Of a DNA stretch of 64,000 bases, positions 51,401-61,097 are shown in pieces. Every line of letters starts with the position of its first letter. Position 1 is the first letter of the stretch. The notes under the pieces were generated by a model. That model was not told the DNA's origin and did no database searches. It worked only from the letters and a program-made list of their open reading frames with translations. The DNA is taken from the NCBI GenBank assembly GCA_022605955.1, contig JAKCOZ010000020.1, positions 7,615,001-7,679,000 on the forward strand, in the 5' to 3' direction. The DNA comes from Rallus limicola (taxonomy: Eukaryota; Chordata; Aves; Gruiformes; Rallidae). The position numbers were made by a program, and so were the translations under genes.

Positions 51401-51851
51401 TGACAAAACACTGCATATAAGCTGGCTACAGCTGGATGTCCTGAGTGAGCCCAGCCCCCGATGCATACATAGCTCCCAGATTCTCATGCAATACCTGCAT
51501 GTGTGAGCCCTCTCATACCAGTGCACTTTAGTGGCAACATGCAACCTGTTTGTCACCACTCTGAATCAGCTGTAGTGGTGTCTATATTCATCCTTTTTCT
51601 GCACCCAGATTCTGGGATTTCTGAACCACAGCATCAAAGCTGCACAGCTCTTAACCAGCCATGTGGAAAAGCAGCGGTGAATATATATGCATGCAGCATG
51701 TCTGGAAGCATTGCCATATTTTTCTCTCAAGAATTTGTTTAGGTTACATAAAAGAAACAGGCAGGAACCCGTGAGTTTTCATTTGGAGGTTCTCCCTCTG
51801 TTCTGCTTGGCTTCTCAGCTTTCAATAGATCCCAAGGTCAGGCTGTTATTT

Positions 51852-51966
51852 GTTGCTAGGCCAAAGTGGCAACCTCCCACCCTAACAATGCTACTATCTT
51901 CATATCATCTGAGCTATAGGGGCCACATTGTGATGCTTTGGCAGTGTTGCTAGGGAGGTTGCTAGG
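51852..51966 (+). promoter_or_regulatory. Cluster of three RFX-like half-sites
   Basis: GTTGCTAGG occurs at 51,852-51,860, 51,946-51,954 and 51,958-51,966. The first is followed after a few bases by GGCAAC on the same strand; the last two are in tandem, 12 bp apart. GTTGCTAGG resembles one arm of the X-box bound by RFX factors, which control ciliary and neuronal genes. The cluster is seen directly; its function is inferred. Confidence 0.3.
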
Positions 51967-52042
51967 TTAGATTGATGTCACTATGTGGGTTATAAATTGC
52001 CTTTACCCTGCTGGCCCTAACTTGGCCCCATAGCACAATGAT

Positions 52043-52154
52043 CTAGCGGATGGCATCGAAGTGTTCAAATGATACATCGGAGCAACATCTTCGGACCCTG
52101 AACTTGGCAGCAAACGCATGTTGTATCTGTTCAGCAAAGGAACCCACTTGCAAT
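52043..52154 (-). CDS. Candidate terminal coding exon, unknown gene
   Basis: On the minus strand the acceptor TTATTTTCTTCTCTAG directly precedes 52,154. The following frame (phase 2, first complete codon at 52,153) encodes 36 residues then TAG at 52,045-52,043. It begins LQVGSFAEQIQHAFAAKFRV and ends RRCCSDVSFEHFDAIR. The composition is protein-like, with an amphipathic helix-like start, and it holds more CpG than its surroundings. Alternatively, a GTAAAG donor near 52,015 would make it part of a longer exon in another frame. No family is recognised and no partner exon was found. Confidence 0.3.
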
Positions 52155-52660
52155 CTAGAGAAGAAAATAAACAATTGCTTTGCATAGCAAAACTAACGTA
52201 AAATGCATTATTTCATGTCCAGAAATTAACAAATCTGATGAGAAATACTTAGTTTCTGACCCACATACATGCACTAAACCCCAGGTTTCCCCTTAGCACA
52301 GCCTGTGTGCCCTCTGCATGCCTTGTTATTGCAAAAAGGAAGGAAGTTTTATAAAGACGAAAGTGAGAGCTGAGGAAATGAGAGGTAGGTGAACTGAGAA
52401 TTTCCCAGCTTTGGGTAGTGCATGTCACAGTCTCAACTGTACTGAAATACCACCAACGCCTTTATTATCACACCTGTTTATTCTAACACAAAAGTGTCAT
52501 TCTGCATAGTCAAATTATTTGCATGTTTCTGGTTTGCAACCTCAAGGGACATTTTAATCCTGCCTGGTGCAAAAAAATAATAATAGCTGAAGAATAATGT
52601 TAATCGATTTTTCAGTCTATTAACGTACCCAAGCTATTCCATGCTCTGCAGATTATAGAT

Positions 52661-52700
52661 GCATGTGTGCATGTGTTTGTGCATGCATGCATGTGTGCAT
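52661..52700. repeat. TGCA/TG simple repeat
   Basis: Alternating GCATG and TGTG units form a 40-bp alternating purine-pyrimidine tract, a sequence type able to adopt Z-DNA. It is a simple-sequence repeat with interruptions. Confidence 0.8.
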
Positions 52701-54127
52701 TTGATTTCTTTTGAAAAGGAATAAATAAAAATGGATAATCTTGCATGCCCTTCGGAGCTGTTGTGTTTGTATGCACGATGTCTTGATATGCAGGGCTTTT
52801 GCTGCACGCCTCTCATTATCGCTAATGACGTTTATGTGGCTAAATCCCCATGCATTGTTTTGAACCTACACCTTAGTATATTTGTAATTATTTTTTAAAG
52901 ACTGCCTTAATTTCAAGGCAGACCAGAACACAGCTGCTACAGTGCAGTGTGAATCCATAGGGTGTATACATATTTATAAATGTTTTAAAAATGCATATTA
53001 TATTTCGCCCACGGAGCATAACATCTCTGCTGGCTGGAAACATATATTAAAGAAGGTAACAAAAATCCAGAGGAAATGTCTCTGAAAAAAATAGTTAATA
53101 CACATGGGCTACAGCTGCCTTTTAAAGATTAATTTCTTGGCCATTTACAATGTGGTTTTTATTATCAAAAGCCAATGGACCATGTTACAGAAAATCTTGC
53201 TTTGTAAATTCCTTTTGCGCTTCTTGGGCCTGATTGCATCCCTGCTTCCCTTTGCAGACTTACCCTGCTGTTTGCTCAGAATTGGACCTGGATTGTCACA
53301 GGGTTGCCACTTGTGCTCCTTAGCTGTCACTGGAGCGAGCAGTGTTCCTTGTGCATGTACTAGTACAGTTAAAGGAAGGTAAAAGAGTCTTCATTTCAAA
53401 TGTGGCTTGCAGTGCTGCAAACATGAGCATAACTTTGCAAAGGTAAGACATACACATGGGTGTAGATATTTGCATGCATTAAATATCTGGAAGAGCCTAC
53501 AGAGCTGGAATCAGACTTTTAAAAATGTGGTCTTATTGAAGTTGCACCAGTTCTGACTGGATTATTTATCATTTCTTTCAGTTGTTGATTTCCTGTGGCA
53601 TTTGAAAACGAACTAAGGACTCTTTTGACAACACTTATGCCTGTTCTGTATCTTATTTTTCCTTCTCCTGGCCTTCTCCTTACTTTTCCTCGAGACGTAC
53701 AGAATTTAGCTTAGTGTTATGTACTCTCAATCTCAGTTTTGACATGGGACCGGGCAGAAAACAAAAGCACACACCTCTGTCTACAAAGCAATCCTGGCCT
53801 GTCTCTGTTTCAGTCTGTAAGCAGCAACATTTCTGATATGCAAAGGATTTGGGGAGCCCATATATGAGCTCTCTAGACTTCCCCAGAGCCAAATTCAGAC
53901 CTTTTCAGGCTCCTCTTCAACCTATAAAAAGCAAGGATAGAAGTGGAGGGGGAGGTTGAAGCTAATGACTGTTAAATCCTGCCAAGTAGTAGCCCAGGCA
54001 AGACAGAAGAAACTGCAGGCTCAGAGCTGTATTAAGGATGATAAATTGCTGTTACTCCTTAGCAAGCCATGAGAGGATGGAGAATCTGCTAGGGTGGATC
54101 CCAGGCAGGGGCGTGAGTGCCTTTCCC

Positions 54128-54300
54128 AGAGCAGAGGCTTGTCCTCTGCGACCTTGGGCAAATCATTTAACCTCTCTCCATATCACTGTTCTGTTTCTGA
54201 AATGAAAATAAACGACAGTAATGCACCAGGAAAGCTAAATGTGCTGGTGATTATGAGGGGCTCAGATGAGGACAAAGGTGAGATAAATATTTTAGACAGA
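54128..54300 (+). mobile_element. MIR-like SINE remnant
   Basis: The block GCGACCTTGGGCAAATCATT followed by TAACCTCTCT closely matches the conserved core of MIR SINEs. It is followed by degraded counterparts of the 'tttcctcatctgtaaaatgggaataat' stretch (TTTCTGAAATGAAAATAAAC). MIR-type elements amplified before the amniote radiations, so bird copies are few and highly diverged. Only the core is certain; the outer boundaries are approximate. Confidence 0.65.
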
Positions 54301-56689
54301 TAAAAATAATTCTCCCTCTACTCTGGTGAAACCTTCATATGTTAAACTCAGCTTCTTGGTGTGAGAAACAAGGTGTATCACTCAATAAACAGGAAGGCTT
54401 GCATTTTAATTATTGCAGGATAGGTAGATGAGGTTTATTTCAGGGGACTCCTGTTCTTATTCTTGCAGTAGCACTTCGAGTGACATTTCCATTTTGCAAC
54501 ACTGGAGAGCGGGGCTCTCCAAGGTGACTTATTTCCATAGAGGATTCACATGCTGACTGGAACCATTGGTTTAGGTCTTTGTCTGATGATGCAGTGTCTG
54601 CATTAACACTGAAATTTTCATTTCTTGGAACGTGTTAAAACCTAATATGTAAATGTTGAGTTTTTTTAATGTGCTCCTGGGGCTTTTTCATCTATGCCAG
54701 AATTAAGTGCAAAGGGAATTTTTACAGCCGACTTGTAAATTCCTGACAAGAGGAGTTTATAATAGAAGTGTTGACATAACCTTAACTACAGTGACAACTG
54801 AAGCTGGTTTGTTAGGAAAGCAGCAAATAATTTTCTTGCAGGAAGGCAGGAATTGGGCATAGAAGGTGAGGCAGCTAAATTTTTTTTCCTGGAGAATCCC
54901 CGGAGGCTATTGTGTGAGACAGCACGTGAAATGAAGCTGAAGCAAATCACATAGCAGGCAGGAGAAGAAACAGGCTAGAATTTCTCATTTTCATGAAGGA
55001 GAAGGTGCAGTTATCCTCTTATAATTTTTTTTACAAGCTGCGTTCCTCCCCTCAGAGGTAATCACAAGGGTAGGGTAGCAAGTCAGCGCTCGCTTTTGGC
55101 CTTTACAGCTGGCTCTTACTTCGTTCTTTGTCCCTGAAAACCTCAAGCAGTCAGGAATGAACTCTGGTGCCTCAACTCCGTGCCTTCAAATGAAGCAGGA
55201 ACCAGCCCTTTGTTTGCAATCCGCCTGTGTCTCCTACAAGCAATAATTTTTTTAAAAATGACTAATTGAGATTTATTTCCTCTTGTCACCTGAAAGAATT
55301 CAAAACCTGGGAACTCAAACACTCGGCAATAGGTGGATAAGGCTTTGTGCAGCGAGGCTGAGCCACCATCTGAGCTACTAGCCCAGTATGAATTGCTGTC
55401 ACTTAGATAAGAATTAACCATATCGATCAAAAGAGGTTATTTTAACTGAAATCTGAAGCCCAAGGAGCATATAGAGCTGGGTTTTAGTGCCTTCATTCCC
55501 CCAAAGTCAGCTGGAGTTTGTTTCATACCTGTCACTTCTCTCCCATGGGTGAGGGGAAGGGAAATTTTTCAGCTTCTCTTGCAGGCATAAAATCATCAAG
55601 GTGGAATGGAGATCATACATGCATCCCCATGCCACAGCACAGTCCTACACATGGCTCAGGCTGGGCTCAGAAATAAGTGCGTGTCTCCCACCCACTTTCC
55701 CACACCCTCCAGCTGGCTCCAAACCCCTTTGCATCTTTGGGATTGACTTCTAAATGACAACTATTTCCCAAAACATTTAACAAAGTCTTTCTTACGTCTT
55801 TCTTGGCGATGTTTGAGTGTGGGGAGGCAGTTAGCTCACTGGCAAGCAGCAGGAAGATTTACTGTGAGCTGGCAGACTTCAGAGCCACGGGTGCTGGAAG
55901 AAGGTGTGATGCCTGACTTCATCCCTGCCCAGCTTCTGCCCTACCCAGGCACATTTGTCCCTGAACCTTCCACCTTTCCAGGAAAGTTACTTTAGGATTT
56001 TGCCAGAGTATTCAGCATAGACTAAATAAAATATGATGTTGAAAGCAGCAGAAAGGATGGCTCTGAAATGGGAAAGCCATAAGTAAATCTCCTCAGAACT
56101 TTATAATTATTTAGGGGCAGCTATGGCCCATGGAGCTTGCAGTTGAAGCACACAAGCAGGGAGTGACTGAGCAGCACTGCTGAATGCTTCCTGTGAGTGC
56201 AGATGGGTTTTTAAGCCTCCTTTGCACTGTTGTGGTGTGGGTTAAAGAACAGCGTGAGCTGGTCTGGGCGGGTGGCAGAGAGAGAGAGAAGATAACTGGT
56301 AAGAGACTAGTTGGCAGAGAAACGTAAAGGAAAGTAAGACTGCAGATTCCTCATTTGCCTTCTCCCTTCCCATTAAAACAAGATTTTTCGCCCTTTCCTA
56401 TATTCTCTCTACTTAATAAAGGTTGAAATACAACCCCTATCCAGCAAACCTGGCAGAAACACTGCAGCCAGAGCCACAGCCATGAGCTGGAGGACATGGA
56501 AAACTATCACTTCTTTTCCCTGGCAAACCAAGCACGTGTCAGTGGAGCAACGTGCCAGTAATCATCTCTGCTTTCTTCCCAGAAAGCACATTTTCTGTCA
56601 GGATTTCCTCTTTCTCTGAATTCCCCTCCATGTGCAGAAAGGGAGCAAGGCAGTGTTTGAATCCCAGACTGCCAGAGTGAGATCCCAAG

Positions 56690-56930
56690 GCAGCTTCTCC
56701 CTGGCCGCCCGCAACATCTTCTCCTGGCCCTCGTTGAGGAGTGCCCTCTGCAGCGTTCCCAAACGGACAGGGCTCGGGGCTGGTACCGGGCGCTGGGAGC
56801 CACGGTGCAGGTTAGCAACACGCTGCGCTGCTGCAGAGCTTCGGCCTTCTGCACCGTGAGCGCGCCGGAGGTTGCTGCGCTGCAGGCTCGAGTGCCTTTG
56901 TGCTCTGCGCACCATTATGCTTTTCGCAGG
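56690..56930. promoter_or_regulatory. Small CpG-rich patch
   Basis: About 240 bp contain roughly a dozen or more CpGs (for example GCCGCCCGCAACATC, GAGCGCGCCGGAGG) in an AT-rich neighbourhood. Both strands stay open for over 70 codons here, and the minus strand reads LGTLQRALLNEGQEKMLRAA, which looks somewhat protein-like. It could be a minor promoter, an exon or a processed remnant. No family is recognised. Confidence 0.3.
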
Positions 56931-58584
56931 GCTGTTAATGGAGATGGCATTTGGCTGTGTGCTCTTATCTCGTTGCACTTCAAAACAGAGCAATACTTCC
57001 TTGCTCGGATTCAAGGCTAAGGGATGCATCTTGGTGATATTTATATACATTTAGCCCCAGGTCCCTGCCTCTCACAAAAGGATATGGCATGTAGAGTAGA
57101 TTTATACCAAAAATGAAATGGCACAAGGAGCAGAGGCTACTGGATATAAGTAGGTATTAGGACTGTGTTTTCCATCTCATGTTCCTAAATTAGGGTAGTG
57201 ACACAAAGGGTTGTCAGCAACAAATTGGCAACATCCAGCACTGCTGTGTTTTGATCTGTGTTTATGGGACTACTGGGACCGGTTTCACCAAACAGTCTTT
57301 TAAATTTTGAAAGGGCCTGCCTCTGTAGGCAGCTGCTGAGTTCTGAAGCAGTTCTCTCAGCTTACGGGGCTGATACCTGGCAGTGTTACTAAGAATTTTC
57401 CTTTTTCTGTTTCCTATTTTATTTTCCTTTCTTTGCCTTCCTGACCAAGCTGATGCAGCAGCAAAGCCCTAGGTGACAGCTCCGGGTTTGCCATAGTGCT
57501 AAGACATCTCCTTGCTAGAGGTTTTCAAGAACAGATTCAGACTCAAAAATCATTCAGTGAGGAAAATGTATATGCATTTGAGTCTAACTCAGAGCAGGAT
57601 GGGCGACCACTCATCACTTCCAGGTCTTTGTTATGAGGCATAGGATCTTTTTACGGCAAAAGCTGTCATGTTCTGTCCAGACACTCACTTTCATGAAACA
57701 TGTGGGACCTTAATAACTTTGAAACAGTTTTTCTTGGAACTGGCTGTCCAGTTCAAACACTACTGCGACAAGGAATAGCCAGTGTGACTGTGGAACCCTC
57801 ATTTTCTTTGAAAGGCAAAACCAAAGGGGTCCTTGGAGGTTTGATTTAAATAAGGAGCTCTGCAGCCTTGTGGCTGTGTGTTATATGCACTGGCGTGTTT
57901 TACCTACTGATACCTGAAGGGAGAGGGGAGTCTGAAACGTTCTTGGCATTTCCTGGTAATTCTGTGTTAAAGGCTCCCATGAGAGTCTTCGCAAACTTCA
58001 GTTTATGCTCTGGTTTATGGTAAGGGCAGCACCGCCTGGGTCCCCTTCTCCTGTCTGTTCTCCCTTCCCACAAGTCCAACCAATCTCCTGTCCTTCTCCC
58101 CACTTCTGCAGTCGTTCACTCCTCCTGTTCCCCAAAAGCTGTGGGGAAGGAAGTGATGTGAACTCTGACCTGGAAAGCAGAGCAGCAGTGGGCATCTGGG
58201 AAGGCATGCAGGTGATGCTGTGGGTATGTGAAGATGTGGAGGTAAAAAAGAGACAGGAAGGGAGGTGGATTAAGGAATGTTAAAGAAATTTGTGAAACCA
58301 ATTGTTAGTGGATTTGACATTTGGCTGGAAGGATCAGGCACTGAGGTGTGTAGAGAATGTAGCTCTGTTGGGTCGATCCGACAGCTGAGCAGTTCTGTTG
58401 GAGGCCATGCTCTTTGGTTTTACAGTGCACGAGTCTGGTTTCTGCACAGGCTTGATCACTGATCCTTTTCTGATTCTTGGCAAGCTGCTTCAGCTTCTCT
58501 GTGGCACCACTCCTTTGAGTAAAATGAAGACAGTGCAACTACATGGGTAGGAATGAGAGCAGAGACTTTTCCAGACCGACAACA

Positions 58585-58700
58585 AATCACAGAACCATAG
58601 GGCTGGCAGAGACCTCCAGAGATTGTCTCGTCTGGCAGTCATCAATTTTTTTAATCAAAGGACTGCCCTGTAGGTTTTTTTTCAAACACATTCCACTGCA
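58585..58700 (-). mobile_element. Short old CR1 3' fragment
   Basis: The start, AATCACAGAACCATAGGGCT, then GGCAGAGACCTCCAGAGATT and GACTGCCCTGTAGG correspond to the reverse complement of the CR1 3' end. It is more diverged than the 44-kb copy. It lies in opposite orientation to the CR1 copy 400 bp to its right. Confidence 0.75.
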
Positions 58701-59089
58701 CTGTGCCAGTACAATGGTTTGAATCTAAAAGTAACCAAAAATTGTGTTTCATTCTTTAAATTGGAGAAAGGCCCATGTTGAGCAGAAGTTTTCAAAAAAA
58801 ATTAAAGCCAGACCTACTTATACTTTAAAATAGGCATAAGTCCTTTTGTCCTGATTAGTTTTATCCTGACATCACTTATTTTCATATATGCTTATAAACA
58901 TTTGCTTTGCTACTTCACCCAATTTTGTCAACATGCAGTGGAAGTGTCACACAGAGTAGCTCTCGGGTGGCAGGAACCATATTTCAGCAGGATTTCTTCA
59001 GCAGGATCTCCCAGCAACAGTACCAACTCCATTCTGATTCCAAACATCACTTCCCTTCTTAATCACCCAAAATACTGTGGTGTGATCAT

Positions 59090-59545
59090 CATTGCCCCTC
59101 AGTTCAAGAAGGACATAGAACTCTTTCAAAGAGTCCAGCGCAGGGCCACCAAAATGATTAAGGGAGAGGAATGCCTTCTTTATGAGGATAGGCTGAGGGA
59201 GCTGGACCTCTTTAGCTTGGAGGAGACTAAGGGGTGACCTTATTAATGTTTATAAATATGTAAGGGGTGAGAGTCAGGAGGATGGAGCCAGGCTCTTCTC
59301 AGTGATGGCCAGAGATAGGACAAGGGGCAGTGGGTCCAAACTGGAACGCAGGAAATTCCATGTAAATATAAGGAGAAACAGACTGCCCAGAGAGACTGTG
59401 GAGTCTCCTTCTCTGGAGACATTCAAACCCACCTGTATGCATTCCTGTGTGATTTAGTCTAGGTGATCCTGCTCTGGAAGCGGGGTGGACTAGATGATCT
59501 TTCATGGTCCCTTCCAACTCCTAACACTCTGTGATTATGTGATTT
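59090..59545 (+). mobile_element. CR1 LINE 3' fragment, about 450 bp
   Basis: In plus orientation it encodes the C-terminal part of CR1 ORF2 ([29 protein letters not shown]), then the 3' untranslated region with AGATGATCTTTCATGGTCCC and the tail TTCCAACTCCTAACACTCTG followed by degenerate ATTMTGTG octamers. The ORF2 frame breaks after the LFSLEE block. It is 5'-truncated, non-autonomous and comparatively young. Confidence 0.93.
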
Positions 59546-60385
59546 TTCTCTCCATTTATTTGGAAGGTCATACAAAGTTTCACCATCTGACCAAACCTGC
59601 AGTGCACATCACAAGAGCAATTATCACTCTGTACTTAAAAGCATACTGCTATTGGGAGGAACAGGGAAAGAAGCCCTGTTAAGTGAGGGTTATAATTACA
59701 GGAGAAAATGCCAATCAAAAATCACACCTTTTCATAATTAACCCCTGTGTGCCTGAGCAGAGGATTGCATTCATCTAACTCTCTTTGGCTCCGTCTGCTG
59801 AAATGTGCAGAGTAACACACCACCACAGCTGCTCTGCAGGCAACAGAACCCTAGTACAGTTCTGTAATGATGATGCTATGTGGTCATCTTCTTCACATTA
59901 ACGGACTCATATCCTGTACATCCAGGAAGCACTGAGCATTTTATTAGAGCTGATGAATGTACATGGACCACTCAAACACAGTGTACCCACAAAGGCATGC
60001 ATTTCTGTGGCTGTGCTCTGCTTAAGAGAACTGAGAAAGGGGGAAACAGACAATTTCTGTTGCACTTAGGCAGTTTGTGCCATCCTAGGGTCTGTTCAAA
60101 GATCTGTCTTTAAAGCAAGAGCTGACTACAGTTTTCTTTTGAATGGAAAGCCACAGCATCCTCCTGGGTAAAGGGAAAAGAGAGTTCTGTGTCAGTTTGT
60201 CAAGTAAGCAAGTAGTCAATCAAGTTAGCAAGTTGTTGGTAATGTTCAGGACTCCAATCTGTGTTTTAGCCCCACTAGAACTTTAACTTGTTTGTCTGGG
60301 AATGACCAAGAGAAGATTGAAAAAAGTGTCAGATAGTTTCCAAGTTACAGAGCATAAAAATAAACCTGAGTTGTTACTTCATTTT
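59546..60385. other. Non-coding flank of the provirus
   Basis: No gene was recognised. The five bases immediately left of the LTR (ATTTT) would be the target-site duplication, but the matching right copy lies outside the window. A small tandem of CAAGTAAGCAAGTAGTCAA-type sequence is at about 60,200. Confidence 0.6.
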
Positions 60386-60976
60386 TGTCCTGGTTTCAGT
60401 CAGGATAGAGTTAATTTCATTTGTAGCAGCGGATGGAATGCTGTGTTTGGGAGTTAAAATGAAAACAGTGCTGATAACACCCTGATGTTTTTAGTTGCAG
60501 TCAGACAGTCAATGCCAGGACAGGTGACCCAGATGGGCCAAAGAGAGTATTCCATGCCAATTACGTCCTGCCCAGGAAAAAGGGGGGCTGATGGGAGGAA
60601 GAAGGCGCGGCGGTTCCGGGACGCGAGCGGCCGGGACGCGAGGGTCTTGGGGGACGGTCGGGTTCCGGGACGGCTCTGGGTGGTACGGCCTGAGTTGTGT
60701 GGTTCGGTGAGAAACTGCATTGTGTATCAATATTTTCATATTCTTTTGCTCTATAGTCCTGTTAGCATTGTATATATTTTATTTTTCTGTTATCTTAGTA
60801 AACTATCCTTATCCCAACCCACGGGCCTCTTAGTTTCTTGGTTTTGGAGTTATTTGCCCCTTCCTTTTCCCTTCCCTTGTTTCCCCCCTCCCCTTTTTCC
60901 CTTTTCTCCTGCTCTTTTACTTTAAGGAGCAGGCAGCTGCGTGGATCTCGGCCCAAGCCGGGGTGAAACCACGACA
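60386..60976 (+). repeat. 5' LTR of the provirus (591 bp)
   Basis: It starts TGTCCTGGTTTCA and ends TGAAACCACGACA; the ends are inverted repeats with 12 of 13 positions matching (TGTC, one mismatch, TGGTTTCA), and are bounded by TG...CA. The U3 part includes a GC-rich block (60,603-60,690) with a CCGGGACGCGAG-type duplication. A TATA-like GTATATATTT lies at 60,770-60,779, with AGTAAA at 60,797-60,802 as a possible polyadenylation signal. The start and end sequences resemble the common avian class III LTRs. The right boundary is supported independently by the 37,306-37,326 fragment, which ends at the same base. Confidence 0.9.
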
Positions 60977-60983
60977 GTCTTTT

Positions 60984-61001
60984 TGGCGCCCAACGTGGGG
61001 C
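60984..61001 (+). other. Primer-binding site, tRNA-Lys(CUU)
   Basis: TGGCGCCCAACGTGGGGC begins 7 bp after the LTR end and is complementary to the 3' end of tRNA-Lys(CUU), also called tRNA-Lys1,2. Complementarity continues through CTCGAA, 23-24 bases in all, into the T-arm. It is where minus-strand cDNA synthesis would be primed. The same primer is used by spumaviruses and visna virus, while the ERVL class was named for a leucine primer. Confidence 0.9.
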
Positions 61002-61097
61002 TCGAAAGGTTGGGATAACGGTAGATCTGACCCTGACGCGATTGCAATTAAGACAAAGTTGTGATAAGAACTGTTGTTTAAGCAGTCTCCGATCACG

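Larger units (their letters stand above)
46180..52015. other. Non-coding DNA, possibly intronic
   Basis: No confident gene was found. The largest open frame is 47,376-47,957 (plus, 193 codons), with no recognised domain. Overlapping frames on both strands at 49,329-49,968 reflect low stop density rather than coding. If the 46-kb exon is real this would be its first intron. Confidence 0.45.
52155..58580. other. Mostly non-coding DNA with old repeats
   Basis: Apart from the MIR-like remnant and a small CpG-rich patch listed separately, no gene or transposon was recognised. Several mononucleotide and TG/TGCA patches are present. Open frames are under about 150 codons. Confidence 0.45.

Noticed and set aside
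53275..53380. Possible plus-strand exon between a TTTGCAG acceptor and an AAG/GTAAAA donor
   Set aside because: The continuing frame has no recognisable content and the donor is weak. It could not be linked in phase with the 46-kb signal-peptide exon.
61074..61097. Upstream in-frame extension of gag starting at a TTG codon
   Set aside because: TTG is a poor eukaryotic start. The ATG at 61,098 is the first proper start and is preferred.
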